From Marichromatium bheemlicum (GTDB lineage Bacteria; Pseudomonadota; Gammaproteobacteria; Chromatiales; Chromatiaceae), in the NCBI RefSeq assembly GCF_012276755.1, contig NZ_JAAXKX010000016.1, positions 1-64,000 on the forward strand: a stretch of 64,000 nucleotides of DNA, given 5' to 3'. Both the position numbers and the translations under genes were made by a program. The notes under the pieces are model-generated. The model did no database searches and was not told the DNA's origin. It saw only the letters and a program-made list of their open reading frames with translations. Positions within the stretch are counted from its first letter, which is position 1; every line of letters starts with the position of its first letter. Below are positions 31,111 through 39,715 of the stretch, piece after piece.

Positions 31111-31150
31111 CGCCGTCCCCTCGGGATCGGCCCGGAGCAACCCGCAGTCC

Positions 31151-32008
31151 ATGAAACTCGTCATCCTCAGTGGCCTTTCAGGCTCGGGCAAGAGCGTCGC
31201 CCTACACACGCTCGAGGACCTGGGCTATTACTGCATCGACAACCTGCCCTTGTTCCTACTCAAGGACCTGGTCGCCGGGCTGCACAAGGCCCCCGACAAC
31301 GGCTTCTCCAACACGGCGGTGGGCATCGACGCGCGCACCAGCCCGCGTGCACTCAGTCAGCTCGCCGAACTGATCGCCGATGCCCGCGCCCAGGGCATCG
31401 ACTGCCGGGTGATGTTCATCGATGCCGACACCGACACCCTCAAGCGGCGCTTCAGCGAGACCCGGCGTCGCCATCCCCTCACCAGCGGGGACCGCTCGCT
31501 CGACGAGGCCATCCGGCTCGAACGCCGGTTGCTCGAGGCCATCGGCCGCTGCGCCGAGATCCGCATCGACACCACCCACACCAATGTGCACGAGCTGCGC
31601 GACCTGGTGCGTGCCCACCTCGTCGGCAGCGACTCGCCCAAGGTCTCGATCCTGCTGCAATCCTTCGGCTTCAAACACGGCGTCCCCAGGGACGTCGATT
31701 TCATCTTCGACATGCGCTGTCTGCCCAACCCACACTGGCAACCCGGGCTCAGGCCCTTGACCGGACTCGACCGCCCGGTGGTCGAGTTCCTCGACGCCAG
31801 CGCCGAGGTCCGCGAGATGCGTGACGACATGCGCACCTTCTTCGATCGTTGGATCCCGCGCTTCGAGACCGACGGGCGCAGTTATCTCACCATCGCCATC
31901 GGCTGCACCGGCGGCCAGCACCGCTCGGTCTACATGACCGAGGCGCTGCGCCACCACTTCGAGCAGGCCGGTCACAAGGTGCTGGTCAGACACCGGGAGT
32001 TACCGTGA
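31151..32008 (+). CDS. rapZ: RNase adapter protein RapZ
   Basis: In E. coli RapZ binds glucosamine-6-phosphate and small RNA GlmZ and guides RNase E, thereby controlling GlmS. The 285-residue protein has the N-terminal P-loop ILSGLSGSGKSVALHTLEDL and the C-terminal ligand-binding loop IAIGCTGGQHRSVYMTE. ATG 31151 gives the usual length. It ends in a GTGA overlap with the EIIA gene. GlmY/GlmZ were not seen in the window. Confidence 0.94.
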   Translation: MKLVILSGLSGSGKSVALHTLEDLGYYCIDNLPLFLLKDLVAGLHKAPDNGFSNTAVGIDARTSPRALSQLAELIADARAQGIDCRVMFIDADTDTLKRRFSETRRRHPLTSGDRSLDEAIRLERRLLEAIGRCAEIRIDTTHTNVHELRDLVRAHLVGSDSPKVSILLQSFGFKHGVPRDVDFIFDMRCLPNPHWQPGLRPLTGLDRPVVEFLDASAEVREMRDDMRTFFDRWIPRFETDGRSYLTIAIGCTGGQHRSVYMTEALRHHFEQAGHKVLVRHRELP

Positions 32009-32409
32009 GCATCGGACTGTTACTCATCACCCATCAACCACTCGGCGGCGACCTGCTACGCATAGCCGGCGCCATCCTCGGCACCGAGCCACACGCCACC
32101 GAGGCGCTCGAGCTGGTCAACGACCGTCCCTGCGACTGTATGCTGCGTGAGGCACTCGACTGCGTCGACCGGCTCGATCGCGGCAACGGCGTGTTGGTGC
32201 TCACCGACCTCTATGGCTCGACCCCGGCCAACATCGCCCGGGCGCTCTGCAACCAACAACAACGCCGCGTCCGGGTCATCTCCGGAGTCAACCTGCCGAT
32301 GCTGCTGCGGGCGCTCAACTATGCCGATCTCGACCTCGACAGCGTCGCCGAGAAGGCGCTCGAAGGGGGACGCGAGGGGGTGATCTGTTGCCAGGAGCAG
32401 GGCGCATGA
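32005..32409 (+). CDS. PTS EIIA component, mannose/fructose type
   Basis: The 134-residue protein of the EIIA-Man fold begins IGLLLITHQPLGGDLL with the phospho-His near residue 10 and continues with VLVLTDLYGSTPANIA and VISGVNLPMLLRAL. Start GTG 32005 overlaps the rapZ stop and its own stop overlaps the HPr start. No EIIB, EIIC or EIID follows, so a regulatory rather than transport role is likely. Confidence 0.92.
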   Translation: MSIGLLLITHQPLGGDLLRIAGAILGTEPHATEALELVNDRPCDCMLREALDCVDRLDRGNGVLVLTDLYGSTPANIARALCNQQQRRVRVISGVNLPMLLRALNYADLDLDSVAEKALEGGREGVICCQEQGA

Positions 32410-32675
32410 CCAGCAAGGACCTCGAGATCATCAACAAACTCGGCCTCCACGCCCGGGCCGCGGCCAAGCTGGTGCAGTGCGCCAACGGCTTTACCAGCCG
32501 CGTCGAGGTCGAACGACGCGGGCAGCGCGTCAACGGCAAGAGCATCATGGGGGTAATGATGCTGGCCGCGAGCCAGGGCACCTGGATCACCGTCAGCGCC
32601 GAGGGCGAGGATGAGACGGCAGCGCTGGCGGCGATCGAGCAACTCATCGGCGACCGCTTCGGGGAGGGTGAGTGA
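32406..32675 (+). CDS. HPr-family phosphocarrier protein
   Basis: The 89-residue HPr has the active His in NKLGLHARAAAKLVQ (about residue 16) and the regulatory Ser region in NGKSIMGVMMLAASQG (about residue 46), which is the site HprK modifies. Both sites are therefore kept. It overlaps the EIIA stop (ATGA) and the enzyme I start (GTGA). Confidence 0.94.
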   Translation: MTSKDLEIINKLGLHARAAAKLVQCANGFTSRVEVERRGQRVNGKSIMGVMMLAASQGTWITVSAEGEDETAALAAIEQLIGDRFGEGE

Positions 32676-34408
32676 CGATCGCCTACCAGGGCATCGGGAT
32701 CCGCTCGACGCGCGCCATCGCGCTCGGGCCGGCGCTGATCGATACCCGCGCCCTGGGCACCATCGGCCACGCCGAGATCGAGATCGAGCAGGTTCCGGCC
32801 GAGCTCGCGCGGCTGGAGGAAGCGATCGCCTCGGCACGCGCGGCACTCGAGGCAGTGCGTGGACAGATCCCCACTCAAACCCCACAGAACATCGCCGAGT
32901 TCATCGACACCCACCTACTGATGCTCGAGGACGCGGCCCTGGTCGAGGAGGTCAGACGCATCGTCAGCGACCAGCGCTGCAGCGCCGAGTGGGCGCTGCA
33001 GCAACAGCGCGACACCCTGGTGCGAATCTTCGACGAGATGGACGACCCCTATCTGCGCACCCGCCGCGACGACGTCGAGCACGTCGTCCACCAGATCCAG
33101 ACCTTCCTCGCTGGTGACTCCCCGGAACCCCGCCTACCCGAGCACGACCTCGACGGTCACGTGGTGGTCGCCCGCGACCTCACCCCGGCCGACACCATCT
33201 TGCTCCATCATCGCGGCGTCACCGGCTTCGTCACCGAGTTCGGCGGGCCGATGTCGCACACCGCCATTCTCGCGCGCAGCCTCGGGGTCCCTGCGGTGGT
33301 CGGGGTACGTCACATCACCCGTTATATCGAACCGGGCGAGTTCCTGGTGATCGACGGTGACAACGGCACCGTGCTGTGCGATACCGACGATCTCACCATC
33401 GCCCACTTCCGTACGCGTCTGCGCGCCGCCGAGACACGCCAGCGTCGGCTGCGCCGACTGATCGGACGCGCCACCCGCACCCGCGACGGTGTCGCCATCG
33501 GTCTCCAGGCCAACCTCGAGCTACCCGAGGACGTGGCCGCGGCGCGCGCCAACGGCGCTTCTGGGGTCGGGCTCTATCGTACCGAGTTCCTCTACATGAA
33601 CCGCGCCGACCTCCCCGACGAGGAGGAGCAGTACGCCAGCTACGCGGCGATGATCACCGGGCTCGACGGCATCCCCACCACCATCCGCACCCTCGATCTC
33701 GGCGCCGACAAGGACAGCCCCGCCCAGCCCATCGAGCCCAGCGGCAACCCGGCGCTGGGACTGCGTGCGATCCGGCTCTGTCTCAAGGAGCCGGCACTGT
33801 TCCGCCCCCAGTTGCGCGCCATCCTGCGCGCCTCGGCGCTCGGCCCGGTACGGCTGATGCTGCCGATGATCTCGAACGTACGCGAGGTGATCGCGGTCCG
33901 TCAGCTGATCGAACAGCTCAAGCGCGAACTCAGCGACCAGGGGCTGGCCTACGACCCGGCCCTCCCGCTCGGCGCCATGATCGAGGTACCGGCCGCAGCA
34001 CTCGCCGCTGGGGCCATCGCCCGCCACTGCGACTTCCTCTCGATCGGGACCAATGACCTCATCCAGTACACCCTCGCCATCGACCGCCTCGACGACGCCG
34101 TCAACGACCTCTACGACCCCACCCACCCGGCGATCCTGCGCCTGCTGCGGATGACCATCGCAGCCGGCCTCAGCCACGGCATCCCGGTCGGAATGTGTGG
34201 CGAGATGGCCGGTGACGCACGTTTCACCCGGCTGCTGCTGGGGCTCGGGCTGCGCGAATTCAGCATGCAGCCCGGCGCCCTGCTCGACGTCAAGGAGGTG
34301 GTGCTCGCGGCCGACACCACCATCCTGCAGCAACGCACCACCGCCCTCTTCGCCCATCTCGACGAGGCCGATCCCGCGGACCTGCTGGCAGCGCTCAACG
34401 CCGACTGA
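32672..34408 (+). CDS. ptsI: PTS enzyme I (PEP-protein phosphotransferase)
   Basis: Enzyme I takes phosphate from PEP and passes it to HPr. The 578-residue protein has the phospho-His motif TEFGGPMSHTAILARSLGVP (about residues 186-205), the PEP-binding barrel with GVGLYRTEFLYMNR and TLDLGADK, and the catalytic Cys in GMCGEMAGD. It lacks an N-terminal GAF domain, so it is the EI rather than PtsP type. Start is GTG 32672 within the HPr stop. Confidence 0.95.
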   Translation: MTIAYQGIGIRSTRAIALGPALIDTRALGTIGHAEIEIEQVPAELARLEEAIASARAALEAVRGQIPTQTPQNIAEFIDTHLLMLEDAALVEEVRRIVSDQRCSAEWALQQQRDTLVRIFDEMDDPYLRTRRDDVEHVVHQIQTFLAGDSPEPRLPEHDLDGHVVVARDLTPADTILLHHRGVTGFVTEFGGPMSHTAILARSLGVPAVVGVRHITRYIEPGEFLVIDGDNGTVLCDTDDLTIAHFRTRLRAAETRQRRLRRLIGRATRTRDGVAIGLQANLELPEDVAAARANGASGVGLYRTEFLYMNRADLPDEEEQYASYAAMITGLDGIPTTIRTLDLGADKDSPAQPIEPSGNPALGLRAIRLCLKEPALFRPQLRAILRASALGPVRLMLPMISNVREVIAVRQLIEQLKRELSDQGLAYDPALPLGAMIEVPAAALAAGAIARHCDFLSIGTNDLIQYTLAIDRLDDAVNDLYDPTHPAILRLLRMTIAAGLSHGIPVGMCGEMAGDARFTRLLLGLGLREFSMQPGALLDVKEVVLAADTTILQQRTTALFAHLDEADPADLLAALNAD

Positions 34409-34461
34409 ACCCCGCCTCAGCGCAGCCCCACGGCTCTGTTAGGATAGGCATCCCGAGCGTC

Positions 34462-34475
34462 GGCCCGCCCGGGCC
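34462..34475. other. GC-rich palindrome in the ptsI-mgtE gap
   Basis: GGCCCG and CGGGCC are separated by CC in the 105-base gap. It may be a weak transcript-end structure or just composition. Confidence 0.2.
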
Positions 34476-34513
34476 CAGGAGCCCTCATCCACCACAGCCA
34501 GCCACGGTCACCC

Positions 34514-35875
34514 ATGACAGCCGCAGCTTCCAGCACCACCGACGACCAGCGCTTCGCCGATCTCCACCAGGTCCTCGAACAAGGCGCCATGCGCAAGGCC
34601 GCGCGCATGCTCAACGCGCTGCAGCCGGCCGAGATCGCCCACCTCCTGGAATCGCAGCCGCCCAAGGAGCGCGAGCTGGTGTGGGGCCTGGTCGATGCCG
34701 AGTACGACGGCGAGATCCTCACCTATCTCAACGACGACGTGCGCGAGCAGCTGATCAGCCAGATGGACGCCGGCGAGCTGGTCGCCGCCGTCGGCGGACT
34801 CGACACCGACGACCTCGCCGACCTCATCCAGGACCTGCCGGTCGCCATTACCAGCGAGGTGCTCAAGTCGCTCGACCAGCAACGGCGCGAACGGCTTCGC
34901 ACCGCGCTCGCCTTTCCCGAGGACAGCGCCGGTGGGTTGATGAACACCGACACCGTCACCGTCCGCCCCGAGGTCACGCTCGATGTGGTGATGCGCTATC
35001 TGCGCCGACTCAAGGACGGGCTGCCCGACATCACCGACAACCTCATCGTGGTCAACCGCGAGGGCTACTACCTCGGCGTGCTCTATCTCACCGACCTGCT
35101 CACCCACGACCCCGACGAGACCGTGGCCGAGGCGATGACCCTGGCGGTGCAGGCGATCCCGGCGACTTGGGGCGCGCGCGAGGTGGCCACCCGCTTCGAG
35201 CAGCACGACCTGGTCACCGCGCCGGTGGTCGACGAGACCGGACAGTTGCTCGGTCGTATCACCGTCGACGATGTGATGGACGTCATCCGCGAGGAGGCCG
35301 AGCACCAGTTCCTCGGCCAGGCCGGTCTCTCCGAGACCGAGGACATGTTCGCCCCGGTACTGCTCAGCGCACGCCGCCGTGCGCTGTGGCTGGGCGTGAA
35401 CCTGCTCACCGCCTTCCTCGCCGCCTGGGTGATCGGTCGCTTCGAGGACACCATCCAACAGGTGGTGGCGCTGGCGGTATTGATGCCGGTGGTCGCCAGC
35501 ATGGGCGGTATCGCCGGTACCCAGACCCTGACCCTGGCGATTCGGGGCCTCGCAGTCGGCCAGCTCTCGACCAAGAACGCCCGCTGGCTGCTGTGGAAGG
35601 AGCTGGCGGTGGCAGCGATCAACAGCGTGGTCTGGGCGGTGGTGGTGGCGGCGATCGCCGCCTACTGGTTCGGTGACCCGCAGATCGCCCTGGTGATCGG
35701 CGCCGCGATCACCATCAACCTACTCGCCGCCGCACTCGCCGGGGCGCTGCTACCGATGGCGCTGGAGCGCTTCGGCATCGACCCGGCGCTCGCCGGCGGG
35801 GTGATCCTCACCACCGTCACCGACGTGGTCGGCTTCCTCGCCTTCCTCGGACTCGCCACCCTGTTCCTGGTCTGA
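34514..35875 (+). CDS. mgtE: Magnesium transporter MgtE
   Basis: MgtE is a dimeric Mg2+ channel gated by cytoplasmic Mg2+. The 453-residue protein has an N-terminal helical domain with LLESQPPKERELVWGL and EDSAGGLMNTDTVTV. Two CBS domains follow (about 135-255, with DNLIVVNREGYYLGVLYLTD). Five membrane helices lie from about 285 onward with VLMPVVASMGGIAGTQTL and TLAIRGLAVGQL. No M-box-like leader was recognised upstream. It ends seven bases from the converging phosphohexomutase gene. Confidence 0.95.
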   Translation: MTAAASSTTDDQRFADLHQVLEQGAMRKAARMLNALQPAEIAHLLESQPPKERELVWGLVDAEYDGEILTYLNDDVREQLISQMDAGELVAAVGGLDTDDLADLIQDLPVAITSEVLKSLDQQRRERLRTALAFPEDSAGGLMNTDTVTVRPEVTLDVVMRYLRRLKDGLPDITDNLIVVNREGYYLGVLYLTDLLTHDPDETVAEAMTLAVQAIPATWGAREVATRFEQHDLVTAPVVDETGQLLGRITVDDVMDVIREEAEHQFLGQAGLSETEDMFAPVLLSARRRALWLGVNLLTAFLAAWVIGRFEDTIQQVVALAVLMPVVASMGGIAGTQTLTLAIRGLAVGQLSTKNARWLLWKELAVAAINSVVWAVVVAAIAAYWFGDPQIALVIGAAITINLLAAALAGALLPMALERFGIDPALAGGVILTTVTDVVGFLAFLGLATLFLV

Positions 35876-35882
35876 CCCTGGC

Positions 35883-37355
35883 TCAGGCGCGCCAGCCCTC
35901 GAGCAGGGCGAGGGTCGCCGCGACCCGCGCCCGCGCCCGCTCGGCGCTGTCGGCCTCGGCATAGACGCGCAGCTCCGGCGCATTACCTGAGGGGCGCAGA
36001 TGGACGATCTCGCCCGCGGCGAAGGTGAGACGCAGCCCGTCGGTCCGATCGACCCCCGCGACAGCGCCGAGCGCCTCACCGAACAGCGCACCGATCGCCG
36101 CAGGATCGGCACCGAGCGCGGCGATGCGCTCGGCGGCCAGCGCTGAGGGAAAGTCACGCAACCGATCACTCGCGGTGAAGCGCGGCGGCAGCTCGGCGGC
36201 GAGCGCGGCGAGCGGCAGACCACGCGCGGCGCTCGCCTGCAGCAGTGCGAGGGCGACGATCACCGCATCGCGGGTCGGCAGTGCCGGCAGCTCGCGCCCG
36301 TCGCACACGACGGTACTGCCGAGCAAAAAGCCACCATTGGCCTCGTAACCGACCACCGGCGCCAACCCACGCTCGAGCAGATGGCTCATCCCGGCGATCA
36401 CATAGGGCGAGCCAATGCGGGTGCGCAGCACCTCGGTGAAGGCCCCACAGCGCTCGACCGCAGTATTGCTGCTCACCGGAGTGACCACTGCCGCCGCACC
36501 GAGCTGACGCGCACAGAGGATGCCGGCGATGTCCCCGCGCAGCCACTCGCCCCGAGCATCGGCGACCAGCGGTCGATCGCCGTCGCCATCGGCCGAGACC
36601 AGCGCATCGAGCGCGCCATCGGCGCACCACTCACGCGCCAGCGCGACATCCTCGGGGCGAATCGCCTCGGTGTCGACCGGCACGAAACGATCGGCGCGCG
36701 CCAACCGTCGCACCTCAGCGCCGAGCGCCTCGAGCAGCTCGGCGAGACAGTCGCGCGCCACGCTCGAGTGCTCGTAGACCCCGACCCGCAGCCCGCGCAG
36801 ACAGCCCTCGGGGAAGAAATCGAGATAGCGCCGCAGATAGGCACTGCGGGCCGCATCACTCGCCGGCGGTAGCGGCGCGACGGCGGCCTCGACGAAGCCC
36901 CCCGCGGCGGTGAACAACTCCTCGGGCGCGATCACCGGCAGGGCGCGGATCGCCGCCTCGTCGTCCTTGAGGATCTCGCCACAGGGCAGATTGAACTTGA
37001 TACCGTTGCGGTCATCCGGGATATGGCTACCGGTGACCATCAGTGTCGGTATGCCCCGGGCGATCCCGTGGGCGGCGAGCGCCGGGGTGGGGATGCGCCC
37101 GTGATCGCGCGGCTCCAGCCCGAGGTCACGCGCAGCGCGGGCACAGGCACGGAGGATACGCTCGGTGCTCGGGCGCAGATCGCCGGCGAGCCCGACCTCG
37201 GCGCCAACCGCGAGCCCCCCCTGGTCTCGGACATAGCGGAGAAAGGCATGGGCGTAGGCATAACAGACCCGATCGGTCATCGCCGTCGCCAACCCACGCG
37301 CCCCGCTGGTCCCGAACTTGACCCCCGAGGTCGTCATCAACTCGTCGATCAGCAT
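35883..37355 (-). CDS. Phosphomannomutase/phosphoglucomutase family enzyme
   Basis: The 490-residue alpha-D-phosphohexomutase has four expected loops: the phosphoserine loop as VTGSHIPDDRNGIKFN (about 105-120, where TASHNP is more usual), the metal loop SADGDGDRPL, the sugar loop GYEANGGFLLG and the phosphate loop RPSGNAPELRVYAE. It probably interconverts hexose 6- and 1-phosphates for sugar nucleotide synthesis; mannose versus glucose cannot be told here. ATG 37355 follows GGGAGGGAGG. A repeat cluster lies immediately upstream, so its promoter is in or beyond the repeats. Confidence 0.85.
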   Translation of the reverse strand: MLIDELMTTSGVKFGTSGARGLATAMTDRVCYAYAHAFLRYVRDQGGLAVGAEVGLAGDLRPSTERILRACARAARDLGLEPRDHGRIPTPALAAHGIARGIPTLMVTGSHIPDDRNGIKFNLPCGEILKDDEAAIRALPVIAPEELFTAAGGFVEAAVAPLPPASDAARSAYLRRYLDFFPEGCLRGLRVGVYEHSSVARDCLAELLEALGAEVRRLARADRFVPVDTEAIRPEDVALAREWCADGALDALVSADGDGDRPLVADARGEWLRGDIAGILCARQLGAAAVVTPVSSNTAVERCGAFTEVLRTRIGSPYVIAGMSHLLERGLAPVVGYEANGGFLLGSTVVCDGRELPALPTRDAVIVALALLQASAARGLPLAALAAELPPRFTASDRLRDFPSALAAERIAALGADPAAIGALFGEALGAVAGVDRTDGLRLTFAAGEIVHLRPSGNAPELRVYAEADSAERARARVAATLALLEGWRA

Positions 37356-37403
37356 CCCTCCCTCCCTTGACTCTGCAACTGACAACGCATCGCGACAGTT
37401 TAG

Positions 37404-37466
37404 AGCGGCCAGCGGCCAGCGGCCAGCGGCCAGCGGCCAGCGGCCAGCGGCCAGCGGCCAGCGGCC
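37404..37466. repeat. Tandem heptamer array, 9 x AGCGGCC
   Basis: Nine perfect copies of a 7-base unit (equivalent to CCAGCGG) followed by AGCA, placed 48 bases upstream of the phosphohexomutase start and just outside the first terminus of element B. It is the longest such array in the window. Confidence 0.95.
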
Positions 37467-37472
37467 AGCAGA

Positions 37473-38207
37473 TTGAACCGCAAAGCCGCAAAGAACGCCA
37501 AGGGATGAATAGCAACCAGCCACCGGCCTCCAGTGGGCGCACGACCTCGACGACGGACGCACTGACAACAGGCGGCTGAATCGCTCAGGTCGGAAGGCAT
37601 TCGCAGGCGCGAGCGGGAGCGGGAGCGGGAGCGGGAGCGGTGGACCGTGGACGATCAGCCCACCGCGGTCTCTCATGACGCTCTTTGCGTCCTTCGCGCC
37701 TTCGTGGTTCAGGTCTTATCCCGACCTGAAACGCAAAGCCGCAAAGAACGCCAAGGGATGAATAGCAACCAGCCACCGGCCTCCAGTGGGCGCACAACCT
37801 CGACGACGGACGCACTGACAACAGGCGGCTGAATCGCTCAGGTCGGAAGGCATTCGCAGGCGCGAGCGGGAGCGGGAGCGGGAGCGGGAGCGGGAGCGGT
37901 GGACCGTGGACGATCAGCCCACCGCGGTCTCTCATGACGCTCTTTGCGTCCTTCGCGCCTTCGTGGTTCAGGTCTTATCCCGACCTGAAACGCAAAGCCG
38001 CAAAGAACGCCAAGGGATGAATAGCAACCAGCCACCGGCCTCCAGTGGGCGCACAACCTCGACGACGGACGCACTGACAACAGGCGGCTGAATCGCTCAG
38101 GTCGGAAGGCATTCGCGGGCACGGGCGGGAGTGGTGGGCCGGGGACGATCAGCCCACCGCAGTCTCTCATGACACGCTTTGCGTCCTTCGCGCCTTCGTG
38201 GTTCAGG
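37473..38207. repeat. Repeat element B, three tandem copies
   Basis: Copies lie at 37473-37713, 37725-37972 and 37984-38207, with anchors spaced 253 and 259 bases. Each copy starts with GCAAAGCCGCAAAGAACGCC and ends with the inverted-repeat CTTTGCGTCCTTCGCGCC region. Copies 1 and 2 differ by about one base plus one hexamer (GAGCGG x5 at 37611-37640, x6 at 37864-37899); copy 3 has decayed in that part. Open frames here repeat with the DNA and are not credible genes. It fills the gap between speD and the phosphohexomutase gene, both on the minus strand. Confidence 0.9.
37708..37730. repeat. Junction palindrome between copies of element B
   Basis: TTCAGGTC and GACCTGAA form an 8-base perfect inverted repeat around TTATCCC where copies 1 and 2 meet. 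The identical structure recurs at 37967-37989 between copies 2 and 3. The two element ends thus face each other across a fixed 11-base spacer. Confidence 0.9.
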
Positions 38208-38249
38208 TCTTTTCTCGACCCACCACGCCGACCGACGGCTACGCCACCG

Positions 38250-39074
38250 TCACGGGTCCATGAACTCGAGTTCGCGGCCGAGGTTGCGGCCGTAGAAGAT
38301 CTCGCTGAGCTCGCGACGCAGCAGCTTGTGGATACGCTTGTACTCGCGCTCGGAGAGGTCCTTGGCCTTGATACAGAAGAGATAGTCGTCGAGGCGGAAG
38401 TGCTTGAGGACCATCTTGGTGTGGAACAGGTTCTCCTGATAGACGTTGACGTCCATCATCTGGAACTTGCGCTTGGTGTCGCGTGAGAGATAGTTCTGGA
38501 TCGAGCTGATGTTGTGGTCGATGAAGTGCTTCTTGCCACGCACGTCGCGGGTAAAGCCACGCACCCGGTAATCGATGGTGACCACGTCCGACTCGAAGGA
38601 ATGGATCAGGTAGTTGAGCGCGCGCAGCGGTGAGATCCGACCACAGGTGGAGACGTCGATATCGGCGCGGAAGGTGCTGATCCCGGTCTGGGGATTGGTC
38701 TCGGGATAGGTGTGGACGGTGATGTGGCTCTTGTCGAGGTGCGCGACCACGGCCTCTGGCAACGGCCCCGGGGTGGCATTGTTCGACAGCGCCTCGGCGG
38801 CGATCGGCTCCTCCGAGATCAACATGGTCACCGAGGCGCCCTGGGGGTCATAGTCCTGATGTGCGATATTGAGGATGTTGGCACCGATGATCTCGGTGAC
38901 ATCGGTCAGGATCGCGGTCAGGCGTTCGGCGTTGTAGGCCTCGTCGATATACTCGATGTAGGCCTCGCGCTGCTCGTCCGAGTCGGCGTAGCAGACATCG
39001 TAGATATTGAAACTGAGCGTCTTGGTCAGGTTGTTGAACCCTTCCAGGCGCAGCTTCTTCAACGGATTGGGCAT
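38250..39074 (-). CDS. speD: S-adenosylmethionine decarboxylase proenzyme, E. coli type
   Basis: SpeD provides decarboxylated AdoMet for spermidine synthesis and processes itself to a pyruvoyl enzyme. The 274-residue protein has the cleavage/active site [12 protein letters not shown], with Ser near residue 116, and C-terminal helices typical of the long gammaproteobacterial type ([18 protein letters not shown] region). No speE is in the window. It is followed by the tandem repeat cluster. Confidence 0.95.
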   Translation of the reverse strand: MPNPLKKLRLEGFNNLTKTLSFNIYDVCYADSDEQREAYIEYIDEAYNAERLTAILTDVTEIIGANILNIAHQDYDPQGASVTMLISEEPIAAEALSNNATPGPLPEAVVAHLDKSHITVHTYPETNPQTGISTFRADIDVSTCGRISPLRALNYLIHSFESDVVTIDYRVRGFTRDVRGKKHFIDHNISSIQNYLSRDTKRKFQMMDVNVYQENLFHTKMVLKHFRLDDYLFCIKAKDLSEREYKRIHKLLRRELSEIFYGRNLGRELEFMDP

Positions 39075-39110
39075 TCCTCAGGAACCTCGGAAACAACGAA
39101 GGCGCGGGCG

Positions 39111-39566
39111 CTAACGTGGTGGCGCATCCGCAACGGAACCGGCTGTATCACGCAGCTCGAAGTCGTGGGTGATCTCGGCGGTGGCGCCGAGCATGATCGA
39201 GGCCGAACAGTACTTCTCGGCACTGAGCGCGATGGCGCGTTCGACCCGCTTGGGGTCGAGTCCCGCTCCGCTGACGATGAAGTGCGCATGGATCCGGGTG
39301 AAGACCTTGGGGTCGGTTTCGGCACGCTCGGCCGAGAGTTCGACCACGCAGTCCGTGACCGGCTGGCGGGCCTTGCGCAGGATCTGCAACACGTCGAACT
39401 GGGTGCAACCACCCATGCCGATCAGCAGCAGTTCCATCGGCCGAGGCCCGAGGTTACGACCCCCGTACTCGGCCGGCCCATCCATCACCACCGCGTGTTC
39501 GGCCCCCGCCTCACCAGCGCTGCCGACCATCGCCGCACCCTCGAGCCACTTCACCCGCGCCTTCAT
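39111..39566 (-). CDS. yhfA: OsmC-family protein, YhfA type
   Basis: The 151-residue OsmC-superfamily protein has the two redox Cys: MGGCTQFDVLQ (Cys54) and AEKYCSASIMLG (Cys120). Members of the superfamily reduce organic peroxides; the YhfA subgroup has no proven substrate. It is divergent from crp, and yhfA-crp adjacency is also found in E. coli, supporting the subgroup. Confidence 0.88.
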   Translation of the reverse strand: MKARVKWLEGAAMVGSAGEAGAEHAVVMDGPAEYGGRNLGPRPMELLLIGMGGCTQFDVLQILRKARQPVTDCVVELSAERAETDPKVFTRIHAHFIVSGAGLDPKRVERAIALSAEKYCSASIMLGATAEITHDFELRDTAGSVADAPPR

Positions 39567-39653
39567 ACACTTATGCTCCTATCTGCTCCACCGCAGTCAC
39601 TCGGGCACCGCCCAACTGGCCCCGGCCTCGAACCGGGCGAAGGCTAACACAGT

Positions 39654-39682
39654 TCGACAATGGACAGCAGCATGCATAGAAT
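39654..39682 (+). promoter_or_regulatory. Candidate sigma-70 promoter for crp
   Basis: TCGACA at 39654-39659 and TAGAAT at 39677-39682 are 17 bases apart and match five of six consensus positions each. Transcription would begin about 27 bases before the crp ATG. It is the best-looking sigma-70 promoter in the window. Confidence 0.6.
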
Positions 39683-39715
39683 CGAGTCACGACAAGGCGC
39701 TCTGGCAAGCATCCC

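Noticed and set aside
37585-38170. Repeated open frames of about 110 residues rich in Pro-Leu in element B
   Set aside because: They recur because the DNA is tandemly repeated. The Pro-Leu run is the GAGCGG hexamer read backward, and no ribosome site or family match is seen.
37404-38207. CRISPR array
   Set aside because: The heptamer runs have no spacers and the 250-bp repeats are far too long. The repeats are explained by the element family with inverted ends.
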